Below, piece by piece: positions 28,751 through 38,156 of a DNA stretch of 64,000 nucleotides; the stretch's first letter is position 1, and every line of letters begins with the position of its first letter. The translations under genes were made by a program, and so were the position numbers. The stretch spans positions 905,135 to 969,134 of the forward strand of contig NZ_LT965954.1 of the NCBI RefSeq assembly GCF_900240995.1. Direction: 5' to 3'. The stretch is from Bacillus sp. Marseille-P3661. GTDB taxonomy: Bacteria; Bacillota; Bacilli; Bacillales; Bacillaceae_J. Below the pieces are notes generated by a model. The model saw only the letters and a program-made list of their open reading frames with translations, ran no database searches and had not been told where the DNA came from.

Positions 28751-28797
28751 AAAACAACGTAATTGCCATTATTAGCAATTACGTTGTTTTTTTATGC
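28751..28797 (+). terminator. yfhD terminator
   Basis: AAAACAACGTAATTGC (28751-28766) pairs perfectly with GCAATTACGTTGTTTT (28775-28790), then TTT. Confidence 0.85.
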
Positions 28798-28934
28798 ACA
28801 TTTTTGTTAACGCATACATTTTTGTGGATAAGTATGTTAATTGTTGTGGATAATGTGTATAAGTCTGTTGATTAACTAGAAAACACGCTTTTAATTGTGG
28901 ACAATAATGTGAGTAAAACAATACTTTTTCCACA
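28792..28934. promoter_or_regulatory. DnaA-box cluster
   Basis: Four perfect matches to TTATnCACA: 28792-28800 on plus, and 28823-28831, 28845-28853 and 28854-28862 on minus. Two one-mismatch copies follow at 28896-28904 (minus) and 28926-28934 (plus). Six boxes in 143 bp of non-coding DNA, far denser than chance. No dnaA or oriC gene is nearby, so this looks like a chromosomal DnaA-binding cluster. Confidence 0.65.
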
Positions 28935-28989
28935 GCGCATGTACTAAGGTATATTGTAAACATAAACTTTTATTAAGGTGATTACTTAA

Positions 28990-29544
28990 ATGGTCTATTT
29001 AATCATGCAAACGATACTATTACTTTTATTCATTATTTCTATTGGAGCTATCGTATTTTCAACAATCATGAATGGTATTTCTCCAATGCCCACCTCTAGA
29101 AAAGCGACAACTAAAATAACATCACTAGTTAAAGACTATGTAAACCAGCACCAATCTCCAACTATTTATGATTTAGGCTCTGGCTGGGGCACCTTACTGT
29201 ATTCGCTTGCCAAAAGATATCCACATGCTACCATTATTGGGATTGAAAATTCGCTAATACCATTTTATATTTCTAAGCTTTTTGTTTTATTTGGAATCTC
29301 CAAAAGCAATATAAAGTTAATATTTAAAAACTTTAACCATGTTAACCTACAAAGTGCAGACATTATCCTATGTTACTTATTCCCGCTAGCAATGGAAAAG
29401 TTAAAGCACAAATTTTTAATGGAGCTAAATCCCGGAACAATTATTATTAGTCACACGTTTGAAATAAGAGGATGGACTCCTGTAAAAATTATTGAAATCA
29501 ATGATTTTTACAAATCAAATATATATGTTTATCAACTTAAATAA
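28990..29544 (+). CDS. membrane-anchored SAM-dependent methyltransferase-like protein
   Basis: 184-residue protein. A hydrophobic anchor covers about residues 2-26. A class I methyltransferase fold follows, with motif I YDLGSGWGTLLYSLA (about 60-74), the acidic end of strand 2 in IGIENS, and CYLFPLAMEKL. The substrate cannot be told. AAGG lies 11 nt upstream of the ATG. Its promoter region is occupied by the DnaA-box cluster, so DnaA may affect its expression. Confidence 0.72.
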   Translation: MVYLIMQTILLLLFIISIGAIVFSTIMNGISPMPTSRKATTKITSLVKDYVNQHQSPTIYDLGSGWGTLLYSLAKRYPHATIIGIENSLIPFYISKLFVLFGISKSNIKLIFKNFNHVNLQSADIILCYLFPLAMEKLKHKFLMELNPGTIIISHTFEIRGWTPVKIIEINDFYKSNIYVYQLK

Positions 29545-29599
29545 ACGACTAAAATAAAAGCAAACATGTCTAATTTGCTAAAAATAAATCCTTATAAAT

Positions 29600-29635
29600 G
29601 AAAAAGACATCTTACAGCTAAGATGCCTTTTATAT
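29600..29635. terminator. bidirectional terminator between the methyltransferase and chemoreceptor genes
   Basis: AAAAAGACATCTTA pairs with TAAGATGCCTTTT around a short loop, between convergent genes. Confidence 0.75.
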
Positions 29636-29642
29636 ACCATAA

Positions 29643-31346
29643 CTATATTTTGAATTTTAGGATCAGTCCATTAAGATCCTCGGCAAGCTCTGATAACTCG
29701 TTTGCGCCTTTTGCGATCTCTTCCATTGAACTGCTTGATTGTTGAACAGATGCTGCTGCTTGTTGAATACCTGCAGCAGATTGTTCTGATACAGATGCGA
29801 TTTGCTCAATTGATTCATTGATTACCATACTTTGATCAACAATTTGCGCTAAATGGTTAGAGATGTTCTTCACTCTCTCAACCATATTTAATACAGAAGT
29901 ATTTATAGTATTAAATGTTTCACCTGTACTTTTAATTTGCTCAGTTCCCTTTTCTACTTCTCTATAGCCACCTGATAGAGATGCTACAACTTCACTAGAT
30001 TCATTTTGGATACCTTTAACAATATTGGTGATATCACTAACAGAATAAGATACCTGTTCTGCTAATTTTCGAACTTCATCTGCAACAACCGCGAACCCTC
30101 TACCATGTTCACCAGCGCGTGCGGCTTCAATTGCTGCGTTAAGAGCAAGTAAGTTGGTTTGGTCTGCAATAGCTTGAATTACGCCAACAAGATTTGATAT
30201 CTTTTGGGATTGCTTATCTAGACCTTGCACTTTTGTCACTGCGTTTTTAACTATCTCATCCACTTCACCCATTTGATTAATTGAAAGTTTCATTAACGAA
30301 GAACCATGATCTGTTAATTTTAAAACATCGGTTGAAACATGATGAATATGCTCACCGTTTTTGTTTGCTTCTCGAATCTTTTCAATGAAACTATTCATTG
30401 AGGACGAAAGCTCCATTACTGAATTAGCCTGTGATTCTGAACCAGCTGATAACTGTTCCATTGTCGAAGAAACTTGAAGACCTCCTTCATTCACTTCATG
30501 TGACGAATGGGTTAACTCTTCACTATGTGCCGAAACGGTTTCTGATACTGTTGTGATTTGAGAGATAATTTCTCGTAAATTTCCGTGCATTTTGTTCATG
30601 GCTAAACTCAGCTGTCCTATTTCATCCTTACCATTATATTCACTGCTTTCAATATTCAAATTGCCGTTTGATATTTCGGTAGCCATATGAATCACTTTAT
30701 TTAAGTTTTGTTGAACGATTCTGCTTATAACATATACAACAGCAGAACCTAAGATTGCAGATACAACAATAGAAAGAACTAGTATAAATATGGATTGGTT
30801 CAGACTTACTTTTGCTTGTTCAACTGCTGTTTCCCGACTTTTATTAGACATTTTTTTTAAATCGTTTAACGAGAAGATAGTAGCATTTCTTAATGTTTGT
30901 GATCTATTGCGACCGACTGACATTTCGGCTTGATCCCCTCGCTTTACAGCTGGAACAATTTCATTGTAAAAAGTATTATTTAACACTTCACTATTTTTTG
31001 AGATTTGAAGAAAGTATTTTTCCTCATCCTTTGAAAGTGTGTTCTTCTGAAGTTCATTGAACAACTGGTTGAACTCCTTATTCTTTTGTTCATAATCTTT
31101 CATAAACACTTCATTACCAGAGTTTATGAAATCCGCTATCAGAAGATCTTTCATTTGGAACAATGCGGCCATTTCTGTTATTTTAACAGCGCGCTCTCCT
31201 CGATTTTCTACAATAGCAATATCATTTTTAACGGCATCAATTTTATTGAAAATAATAAATGCGGATACACAAAACAATACAATCGTGATCAGTAGTGCAA
31301 TCCCATATTTCCTACCGATTTTAATATTATTAAGCACTGTTAACAA
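29643..31346 (-). CDS. methyl-accepting chemotaxis protein
   Basis: Chemoreceptor of about 567 residues: a membrane helix near residues 13-33, an extracellular four-helix sensor domain (about 34-185), a second helix (about 186-208), a HAMP domain (about 209-262) and a long signalling coiled coil. Its conserved tip lies in the stretch [20 protein letters not shown], followed by [21 protein letters not shown] at 31346 is the better start (GGAGG 9 nt upstream) than TTG 31352. The ligand is unknown. No chemotaxis operon is nearby. Confidence 0.92.
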   Translation of the reverse strand: MLTVLNNIKIGRKYGIALLITIVLFCVSAFIIFNKIDAVKNDIAIVENRGERAVKITEMAALFQMKDLLIADFINSGNEVFMKDYEQKNKEFNQLFNELQKNTLSKDEEKYFLQISKNSEVLNNTFYNEIVPAVKRGDQAEMSVGRNRSQTLRNATIFSLNDLKKMSNKSRETAVEQAKVSLNQSIFILVLSIVVSAILGSAVVYVISRIVQQNLNKVIHMATEISNGNLNIESSEYNGKDEIGQLSLAMNKMHGNLREIISQITTVSETVSAHSEELTHSSHEVNEGGLQVSSTMEQLSAGSESQANSVMELSSSMNSFIEKIREANKNGEHIHHVSTDVLKLTDHGSSLMKLSINQMGEVDEIVKNAVTKVQGLDKQSQKISNLVGVIQAIADQTNLLALNAAIEAARAGEHGRGFAVVADEVRKLAEQVSYSVSDITNIVKGIQNESSEVVASLSGGYREVEKGTEQIKSTGETFNTINTSVLNMVERVKNISNHLAQIVDQSMVINESIEQIASVSEQSAAGIQQAAASVQQSSSSMEEIAKGANELSELAEDLNGLILKFKI

Positions 31347-31520
31347 ATGCAAATCCCTCCTTATCTAATAATAAAGCGCTATCAATAGTTCTATAATATA
31401 AAACTTAATTTTATATAGTTTTTCTATTATTCTTTCATTTTACTTGTTTGTAAGATATTTTCAATATTTTTCTTATCTAAGTTATCATAAAAGAAAGAAT
31501 CTAAGAATTTCTTCTAACCA

Positions 31521-31640
31521 TTAGCGCGAGCGCTTTAAACAGCCGATAGGCAAGCACCGGCTAAACCGCCACGATCGGCGGCAACGCTGGTATTAGCACG
31601 CCTTATGCTTTTGACTCTGAGGAAATAGTAACTGGAACAG
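31521..31640. other. GC-rich intergenic segment
   Basis: The 390-bp gap between the chemoreceptor and the rRNA methyltransferase genes holds a GC-rich block (AGCGCGAGCGCT, CCGCC...GGCGG pairs) that stands out from its AT-rich surroundings. A similar AGCGCAAGCGC occurs at 15382-15393. It is probably a dispersed intergenic repeat; I see no gene in it. Confidence 0.4.
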
Positions 31641-31667
31641 GACAGAAACGCAATTTATAAATAAAAG

Positions 31668-31692
31668 TGGAGTCCCACTCCACTTAAGTTTT
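31668..31692 (-). terminator. terminator of the rRNA methyltransferase gene
   Basis: AAGTGGAGT pairs with ACTCCACTT with a 3-nt loop; TTTTATTT follows on the minus strand. Confidence 0.7.
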
Positions 31693-31736
31693 ATATCTTA
31701 ATTCTTTATAATCAACACAAATATTTATGTAAAACC

Positions 31737-32933
31737 TCATGACATCTTTTCTATTATTGCTACTTTAAGGTAGTTACCTTCAGGGAATTTATTACTTGTA
31801 TTAAAATCCTCCGGCAGACTATATTCCTCAAGAATAGTATACTTGTGACCTGTTGCATTAAAAGCATCTCTTATAAATCCTTTGAACTTGGACATTCCAA
31901 ATGTACTACAGTTAGTAGAGGCAATAATAATCCCCTTCTTTTCGGTGATAGTAATTACTTGTGTTAGTAAGCCTGTATAATCTTTGGCTGCACTAAAGGT
32001 ATGCTTCTTTGAACGAGCAAAGCTTGGAGGATCAAGGATAACTAGGTCAAAACTCAACTGTTTCCGTACAGCATATTTAAAATAATTAAAAACATCTTCA
32101 ACAATAATATCTTGTAATTCATAATCTATACCATTGATACTAAATTGCTCAATTGTTTTACTTTTACTGCGGTTTGCAAGGTCAACACTTGTTGTTTTAA
32201 TTGCCCCTCCTAAAGCGGCTGCCACAGAAAATGCACCTGTGTAGGAAAATGTATTTAATACGTGTTTACCTTGAGCATATTTATCCCGGATCGCTTTACG
32301 GACGTCTCGCTGATCTAGGAAAACGCCTACCATTGCACCCTCATTTAAATAAACTGCAAATTTAATGCCGTTTTCTTTTACGATGAGTGGAAAAACAGCC
32401 CGCTCTCCTTCAACGAAATCATCATCTTCTATATACATACCTTTTACATCAAATCGTTTTTTCTCATATAAGCCCTTAAAGTTTGTTAATTTTTTTAATG
32501 ACCTTATCACATTTTCTTTAAAATAATAAATCCCTTCACTATACCAGTTTATTAAATAATAGCCATCAAAGTTATCTATCGTTAAACCACCGATTCCGTC
32601 ACCTTCTCCATTGAACACTCTGAAAGCAGTTGTATTAGGCTCGTTAAAAAACGAAGCTCTTTTGTCTAATGCATGCTTTAGTCTACTCTCAAAAAAGTGT
32701 TGATCAATTAGTTCACTTATGTCCTGCGTTAGAACCCAGCCACAGCCTTTATTTTGCTTTCCATAATACCCTCTTCCTAGAAAGCTATTTCTATCATCTA
32801 CTAGTTCAACAATTGTTCCCTCGGCTTTTACATCCTTTATATTTTGGATAGCATCTGCAATGATAAGGGGATTACCCGCTTTAATGTTTTTTAAATATGA
32901 TGATTTTACCTTTAATCGAACTGGTTTATTCAT
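31737..32933 (-). CDS. RlmI-like 23S rRNA cytosine-C5 methyltransferase
   Basis: 398 residues: an N-terminal PUA domain (about 1-75), a linker, and a class I methyltransferase domain with motif I LNTFSYTGAFSVAAALGGA, an LDQR element just before it, and the catalytic-site motif LDPPSFARSK. This is the COG1092 family (E. coli RlmI, B. subtilis YwbD), which methylates a cytosine in 23S rRNA. TAGGAG lies 10 nt upstream of the ATG. It seems to be a single-gene unit. Confidence 0.88.
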   Translation of the reverse strand: MNKPVRLKVKSSYLKNIKAGNPLIIADAIQNIKDVKAEGTIVELVDDRNSFLGRGYYGKQNKGCGWVLTQDISELIDQHFFESRLKHALDKRASFFNEPNTTAFRVFNGEGDGIGGLTIDNFDGYYLINWYSEGIYYFKENVIRSLKKLTNFKGLYEKKRFDVKGMYIEDDDFVEGERAVFPLIVKENGIKFAVYLNEGAMVGVFLDQRDVRKAIRDKYAQGKHVLNTFSYTGAFSVAAALGGAIKTTSVDLANRSKSKTIEQFSINGIDYELQDIIVEDVFNYFKYAVRKQLSFDLVILDPPSFARSKKHTFSAAKDYTGLLTQVITITEKKGIIIASTNCSTFGMSKFKGFIRDAFNATGHKYTILEEYSLPEDFNTSNKFPEGNYLKVAIIEKMS

Positions 32934-33165
32934 TGTAAGTTATCTCCTAATATTTCTTATTCATTTTAAATATGTACTTATATACTCGAAATTAATCATA
33001 TTAATTTCGAGGACTAGAGTTTTTTAACACGAAAAGGTGTAGTAATTATACGTTTATAGTAGAGACTTCGCACGCAACATTTGTTTTTATTTGATTTGTT
33101 TCCCTTTTTTTTATTCTGGCTGTTTGTTAAAATTTTGACTCGGAATTCGTGCAAATTGATCCTTG

Positions 33166-34181
33166 CTGTCAGAATCCCTGCCTCTTTCTGACTCGTTTCC
33201 TTCCGAATCCCTTCATGCTGTCAGAACCCTTGCCTATTTCTGACTCGTTTCCTTGAAAATCGCTCCATGCTGTCAGAACTCTTGCCTAATTCTGACTCGT
33301 TTCCTTGAAAATCGCTCCATGCTGTCAGAACTCTTGCCTAATTCTGACTCGTTTCCTTGAAAATCGCTCCATGCTGTCAGAACTCTTGCCTAATTCTGAC
33401 TCGTTTCCTTGCAAATCGCTCCAGGCTGTCAGAACTCTTGCCTAATTCTGACTCGTTTCCTTGAAAATCGCTCCTTGCTGTCAGAATCCTTGCCTGATTC
33501 TGACTCGTTTCCTTCCGAATCCCTTCATGCTGTCAGAATCCCTACTTGATTCTGACTCGTTTCCTTCCGAATCCCTTCATGCTGTCAGAATCCTTGCCTA
33601 ATTCTGACTCGTTTCCTTGAAAATCGCTCCAGGCTGTCAGAACTCTTGCCTAATTCTGACTCGTTTCCTTGAAAATCGCTCCATGCTGTCAGAACTCTTG
33701 CCTAATTCTGACTCGTTTCCTTGAAAATCGCTCCATGCTGTCAGAACTCTTGCCTAATTCTGACTCGTTTCCTTGAAAATCGCTCCATGCTGTCAGAATC
33801 CCTGCCTAATTCTGACTCGTTTCCTTGAAAATCGCTCCATGCTGTCAGAACTCTTGCCTAATTCTGACTCGTTTCCTTGAAAATCGCTCCTTGCTGTCAG
33901 AACTCTTGCCTAATTCTGACTCGTTTCCTTGAAAATCGCTCCATGCTGTCAGAATCCTTGCCTGATTCTGACTCGTTTCCTTGAAAATCGCTCCAAGCTG
34001 TCAGAATCCTTGCCTGATTCTGACTCGTTTCCTTGAAAATCGCTCCTTGCTGTCAGAATCCCTGCTTGATTCTGACTCGTTTCCTTGAAAATCGCTCCAT
34101 GCTGTCAGAACTCTTGCCTAATTCTGACTTGTTTCCTTGAAAATCGCTCCTTGCTGTCAGAATCCCTGCCTCTTTCTGTTC
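33166..34181. repeat. tandem array of 20 units, period exactly 52 bp
   Basis: CTGTCAGAA recurs at 33166 and then every 52 bp to 34154, 20 times with no insertion or deletion. Each unit contains the dyad GTCAGAA-11 nt-TTCTGAC followed by a CTCGTTTCCTTGAAAATCGC linker. Variation is mostly in the dyad loop and the linker end. The period is not a multiple of three and no ORF spans it. It fills most of a 1.45-kb gap (32934-34384); a partial unit precedes it near 33136. Confidence 0.95.
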
Positions 34182-34274
34182 CATCCCCTCCTAAACGCTC
34201 CAGGCCATCCCGAATCCGACCATACGATAAAAAACTTTAGACTGTTTCCACCCCCAGCCCCCACCAAATAAACA

Positions 34275-34310
34275 AAAAAATACAAAAGACCAATTTTAAC
34301 AAATTGGTCT
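34275..34310 (-). terminator. desR terminator
   Basis: AGACCAATTT (34287-34296) pairs with AAATTGGTCT (34301-34310); TTTTGTATTTTTTTG follows on the minus strand. Confidence 0.85.
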
Positions 34311-34384
34311 CTAATAAATTTACTATTCCCAATATCATCAGCTCAAAAAACTCACATTCACATAAATTTAAGTGAATATCATAG

Positions 34385-34984
34385 TTATTTAAACCAGCCC
34401 TTTTCCTTGGATTGTGTAATCGCTTCAATGCGGTTTTTCACTTCTAGTTTATCGAGTATAGTTGATATATAATTTCGAACGGTACCTGTTTTTAAACTAA
34501 GTTTATCGGCGATTTCTTTCGTGTTTTTCCCATCTGCCACTAGCTCTAACACTTCTTTTTCACGGTCAGTTAGCGGATTTCCCTCTCCGTAAGCATCTTC
34601 AATTAGCTCAGGTGCGTAAATTCGTTTTCCTGCCATAACACTACGGATTGAACTGGCTAGTTCCTCGCTAGGACTATCTTTTAATAAATATCCATTTACA
34701 CCTGCTTTTAAAGCCCGTTGGAAATAACCGGATCGAGCAAATGTCGTTAGAATAATTAACTTGCAGTTTTTCCCTTTTAACTGTTCTGCAGCCTCAAGGC
34801 CACTTTTACCTGGCATTTCTATATCCATAATGCAGACATCAGGTTGAAGTTTCTCGACAAGAGCTACCGCTTCTTCACCATTAGAGGCTTTACCGACCAC
34901 TTCCATATCATCCTCTAAGTTAAGTAGTGAACCGAAGGCACCTAACAATAGCTGCTGATCTTCAGCAATCACTATTCTAATCAT
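34385..34984 (-). CDS. desR: response regulator DesR
   Basis: NarL/LuxR-type regulator of 199 residues that activates the fatty-acid desaturase gene when membranes become too rigid. Receiver domain with phospho-acceptor D54 (CIMDIEMPG), and a C-terminal helix-turn-helix (LTDREKEVLELVADGKNTKEI). It is nearly co-linear with B. subtilis DesR, down to the C-terminal EKGWFK. The ATG overlaps the stop of desK by 1 nt, so the two are coupled. Confidence 0.96.
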   Translation of the reverse strand: MIRIVIAEDQQLLLGAFGSLLNLEDDMEVVGKASNGEEAVALVEKLQPDVCIMDIEMPGKSGLEAAEQLKGKNCKLIILTTFARSGYFQRALKAGVNGYLLKDSPSEELASSIRSVMAGKRIYAPELIEDAYGEGNPLTDREKEVLELVADGKNTKEIADKLSLKTGTVRNYISTILDKLEVKNRIEAITQSKEKGWFK

Positions 34985-36123
34985 TAAATTTCCTCCTTAT
35001 CTGTCTGCTTTACGTCATTTGGTACACGTAAATCTAAAATAGTTCCGTTATCAGTCTTAATTTGCATACTACCGTTTACGAACTCTAAACGTTCTCTCAT
35101 CCCAATCAATCCATGTCCTTTGTCACGCTCGTTTGGATCCTTAAAAACACCATTATCCTTAATAGTCATACTAATTTCTTTCCAGGATTGTTCGATTGAT
35201 ATTGAGCATCTTGTTGCTCCGCTATGTTTTACTATATTCGTTACCGCTTCTTTTAAACACATGCTTAATATATTTTCAGTCAACAATGATACATTCGTAA
35301 GCTTGAAGTCTTTTACCTCATTATATTCAATTTCAGCAGCTGCTAGTATTTGTTTAACAGTTATTAGTTCATCCTTTAAACGAATACCGCGCATCGAGGA
35401 TACTAGTTTACGCACTTCATTAAGTGCGGTTCTGGCAGTTTGCTGAACGTCCTTCATTTCCTGACGTGCTTGCTCAGGGTTTTTATACACTAATTTCCTA
35501 GCCAAATCACTTTTCAGTCCAATTAATGACAGCTTTTGTCCTAGTGTATCGTGAAGATCTCGAGCAATTCTATGCCGCTCTTCTAATATAATAAGTTCTG
35601 ATATTCGCTTGTTAGCATCTTCTAATTTTTCTTCAAGCTGCCCTTTTTCCTTTCTGTTATAAATACTTAAAGGAAGAAGTATAACACTAATCCAAACAAT
35701 GATAACAAATGGCAGCTGTTTTAAAAATAACTCGTCTAACTGGATAATATTAAAGTTAATCGCAATTGACGTACTAATTAAATGTACGAAATATAAAATA
35801 AAAAAAGCAGTCCGATCTTTTATATTACCAATATAATGAGATAAAAAAATAGAAAAATAAACATAACTAAATAGACTACTTGATGTAATAGAGATCCCAA
35901 TTAAAATGATTGTCCACAAATAAACAAGCCAAACATTCTTTGAATGAAAGGCTAGTCGATAAAATATAAAAAACAAAACCGTTAGCGCAATACCAATAAT
36001 TTTTTCAATCGTAGATCTGTCCGACTGAAAGATAAAATAAAACGGCAGAATACAAAGTATTGTCCAAATATACGGACTGATTCCATTACTTTTCTTCGGA
36101 TTTGGTATCAGCTTCTTAATCAT
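34984..36123 (-). CDS. desK: membrane-fluidity sensor kinase DesK
   Basis: Sensor histidine kinase/phosphatase of 379 residues. Five or so membrane helices occupy about 1-155 and sense membrane thickness. A coiled coil follows, with the phospho-accepting H191 in ARDLHDTLGQ (HisKA_3 type) and an ATP-binding domain with DNG and GHGLIGMRERL. On cooling it phosphorylates DesR. The gene is the first of desK-desR, 71 bp downstream of the desaturase gene, the B. subtilis order des-desK-desR. Confidence 0.95.
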   Translation of the reverse strand: MIKKLIPNPKKSNGISPYIWTILCILPFYFIFQSDRSTIEKIIGIALTVLFFIFYRLAFHSKNVWLVYLWTIILIGISITSSSLFSYVYFSIFLSHYIGNIKDRTAFFILYFVHLISTSIAINFNIIQLDELFLKQLPFVIIVWISVILLPLSIYNRKEKGQLEEKLEDANKRISELIILEERHRIARDLHDTLGQKLSLIGLKSDLARKLVYKNPEQARQEMKDVQQTARTALNEVRKLVSSMRGIRLKDELITVKQILAAAEIEYNEVKDFKLTNVSLLTENILSMCLKEAVTNIVKHSGATRCSISIEQSWKEISMTIKDNGVFKDPNERDKGHGLIGMRERLEFVNGSMQIKTDNGTILDLRVPNDVKQTDKEEI

Positions 36124-36194
36124 GGCAGAACCTCTTTTATGAAGTAAATTCCTTTATCTTCATATTACTATATATTGACAGCAATTTGGAATTT

Positions 36195-37223
36195 TTAAGA
36201 CTCGGCATTAACTTTTACATTTTTCACTTTAGAAATTGACTTTATTTCTTTAAAAGTAATAAATTTATTACCTTGCTCATCCCATAATTTATATCTTAAA
36301 GATTGCAAACTTGTGGCTAACGTAATAGTCGGCACTTGTTGCAAAGGTTCCGTTTCATTGTGTACTGTTTCAAGGTTATAATTAGGCACCATTGGACTTA
36401 GATGATGTACATGATGATAGCCAATGTTTCCCGTGAACCATTGAAGCAATTTAGGTAGTTTATAAAATGAACTTCCTTCAACGGCTGCTTTTACAAAATC
36501 CCATTCTTTACTCTCTGCATAATAAGAATCCTCAAACGTGTGTTGGACATAAAATAGCCAAACACCTGCAGTACCTGAAATTAAGAAGATTGGCCCTTGT
36601 ATTAATAAAAATGCCTCCCAACCAATACTATAGCAAAGCACAGCTATAATAGTTACTATAGATATGTTCGTAAAATACGTATTTAATCGTTCTTTTAAGC
36701 GCGCATCTTTCCGATTAAATCGATTTTCTAATAAAAATACATAGGTTGGACCTACTAAAAACATGATAATTGGATTTCGATACAATCTATATGCAAAACG
36801 TAACCAAAACGATGCTTCCATATATTCCTCTACTGTAAGTACCCAAATATCCCCAATACCACGTTTATCTAAATTTCCGCTTGTAGCATGATGTACTGAG
36901 TGATTATGCTGCCATTGATAATATGGAAATAGTGTTAATATTCCAGTCATTGTCCCGACAATTCTATTTGCTCGACGACTTTTAAAAAACGAGTGATGAC
37001 AACAGTCATGGAAGATAATAAAAATTCTAACCAATAGACCTGCTCCAATAACTGTTAATGCTAATGTTAACAAATATGATACGGAAAGACTTTTATAAGC
37101 AAGTATCCATACCAAAATAAAGGGTAAAAGCGTATTCAAAAGTTGCAGCACACTGTTACGAGTATTTGAGCTTTCATACGGAGCAACTTGTTTCCGTAAA
37201 CTAATCATTTTTTGATTTGCCAT
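36195..37223 (-). CDS. des: acyl-lipid (delta-5 type) fatty acid desaturase Des
   Basis: Membrane diiron desaturase of 342 residues that introduces a cis double bond into existing membrane lipids at low temperature. All three histidine boxes are present: HDCCHHSF, HNHSVHH and HHVHH. Four membrane helices surround them. The start at 37223 has AAAAGGA about 10 nt upstream and matches B. subtilis Des; the frame extends upstream to 37295 but those residues would overlap the promoter. Controlled by DesK/DesR through the dyad at 37294-37323. Confidence 0.95.
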   Translation of the reverse strand: MANQKMISLRKQVAPYESSNTRNSVLQLLNTLLPFILVWILAYKSLSVSYLLTLALTVIGAGLLVRIFIIFHDCCHHSFFKSRRANRIVGTMTGILTLFPYYQWQHNHSVHHATSGNLDKRGIGDIWVLTVEEYMEASFWLRFAYRLYRNPIIMFLVGPTYVFLLENRFNRKDARLKERLNTYFTNISIVTIIAVLCYSIGWEAFLLIQGPIFLISGTAGVWLFYVQHTFEDSYYAESKEWDFVKAAVEGSSFYKLPKLLQWFTGNIGYHHVHHLSPMVPNYNLETVHNETEPLQQVPTITLATSLQSLRYKLWDEQGNKFITFKEIKSISKVKNVKVNAES

Positions 37224-37257
37224 TTGTATCAATTCCTTTTCCGCATTTGTTAATCTA

Positions 37258-37323
37258 AGTATATACAAAAGCATCTCAGCTTTGCAGACATACATGTCAT
37301 GTTAAAAAGATGACAAATGTCAT
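37258..37323 (-). promoter_or_regulatory. des promoter with DesR-binding dyads
   Basis: -10 TATACT (37258-37263) has a poor -35 (TGCAAA) at 17 bp spacing, as expected for an activator-dependent promoter. Just upstream are ATGACAAATGTCAT (37310-37323), a near-perfect dyad, and a further half-site ATGTCAT (37294-37300). These are the likely sites for phosphorylated DesR. Confidence 0.65.
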
Positions 37324-37424
37324 ACCACTGTGGAATATATTGTTATTTTTCATCAATACTTTTCATTTTATACTTGCGGTAATTCTGGGAACTATATTAA
37401 AAAAGTAGATTCGAGGCGACATTT

Positions 37425-38090
37425 ATGACCTTAATCCTCAAGATTTTCACTTTATATTTAATTACGATCGCAATTATGAGATTAATGGGGAAATCAACTA
37501 TTATTCAAATGACACCATATGATTTAGTTGCAATTATTATCGTTGGAACTATTGCATCAGAGCCATTAATAAGTACTGAATTTATACCGACCGTATATGC
37601 ATTAGCTATATTAGTTGTGCTGCATATATTGTTTGCTAAATTAACTTTATGGCAATGGGGAAATCGCTTTTTCTTAGGTGAACCAACGATTTTGATTAAA
37701 GACGGGGAAATTGTTGAAGATAATATCGAAAAATCCAGGTTATCGATTGCACAACTTCTATCTATTTTAAGAACGAAGGGTTATCCCAAAATATCCGATA
37801 TTGATTATGCCTTGCTTGAGCCGATCGGAGAAGTAAGTATTATCCCTAAACCTGAAAACACGGCAGTAACAGTTCAACATTTAGAGATATCGATTGAGGA
37901 TGAGGGTTTACCTATATCAGTTATCATTGATGGAAGAATTCAACATAGAAATCTTAAACTACTTGGAAAAACAAAAGAGTGGCTTTTAGATCACTTAAAA
38001 AAGCATAATTTAAAGGCTAAAGACATTATTTATGCTTATGTTAATGAAAAAACACAGAAACTTAACATAAAAAAACGAACAGCTAATTAA
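37425..38090 (+). CDS. DUF421/YetF family membrane protein
   Basis: 221 residues with three membrane helices in the first 75 residues, the conserved GKSTIIQMTPYDLVAIIIVG stretch, and a C-terminal soluble domain containing KDGEIVEDNIEKSRLS. The family (YetF, YdfS, YrbG and relatives, several copies per spore former) is of uncertain role; some members are tied to spore germination or stress. GAGG precedes the ATG. Divergent from des. Confidence 0.85.
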   Translation: MTLILKIFTLYLITIAIMRLMGKSTIIQMTPYDLVAIIIVGTIASEPLISTEFIPTVYALAILVVLHILFAKLTLWQWGNRFFLGEPTILIKDGEIVEDNIEKSRLSIAQLLSILRTKGYPKISDIDYALLEPIGEVSIIPKPENTAVTVQHLEISIEDEGLPISVIIDGRIQHRNLKLLGKTKEWLLDHLKKHNLKAKDIIYAYVNEKTQKLNIKKRTAN

Positions 38091-38107
38091 ATAAATGTTT
38101 AATTAAA

Positions 38108-38139
38108 AAGTGCTTGAGTCCCTCAAGCACTTTTTTTTA
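38108..38139 (+). terminator. terminator after the DUF421 gene
   Basis: AAGTGCTTGAG pairs with CTCAAGCACTT (3-nt loop), then six more T. It is bidirectional and lies before convergent dbpA-like gene. Confidence 0.9.
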
Positions 38140-38156
38140 ATGCAATTATCTGTCTT

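Noticed and set aside
33166-34181. CRISPR array
   Set aside because: The period is regular, but the whole 52-bp unit is repeated, with no unique spacers, and no cas gene is near.
34237-34428. Minus-strand 63-codon ORF next to desR
   Set aside because: It overlaps the desR end and its terminator and has no ribosome site.
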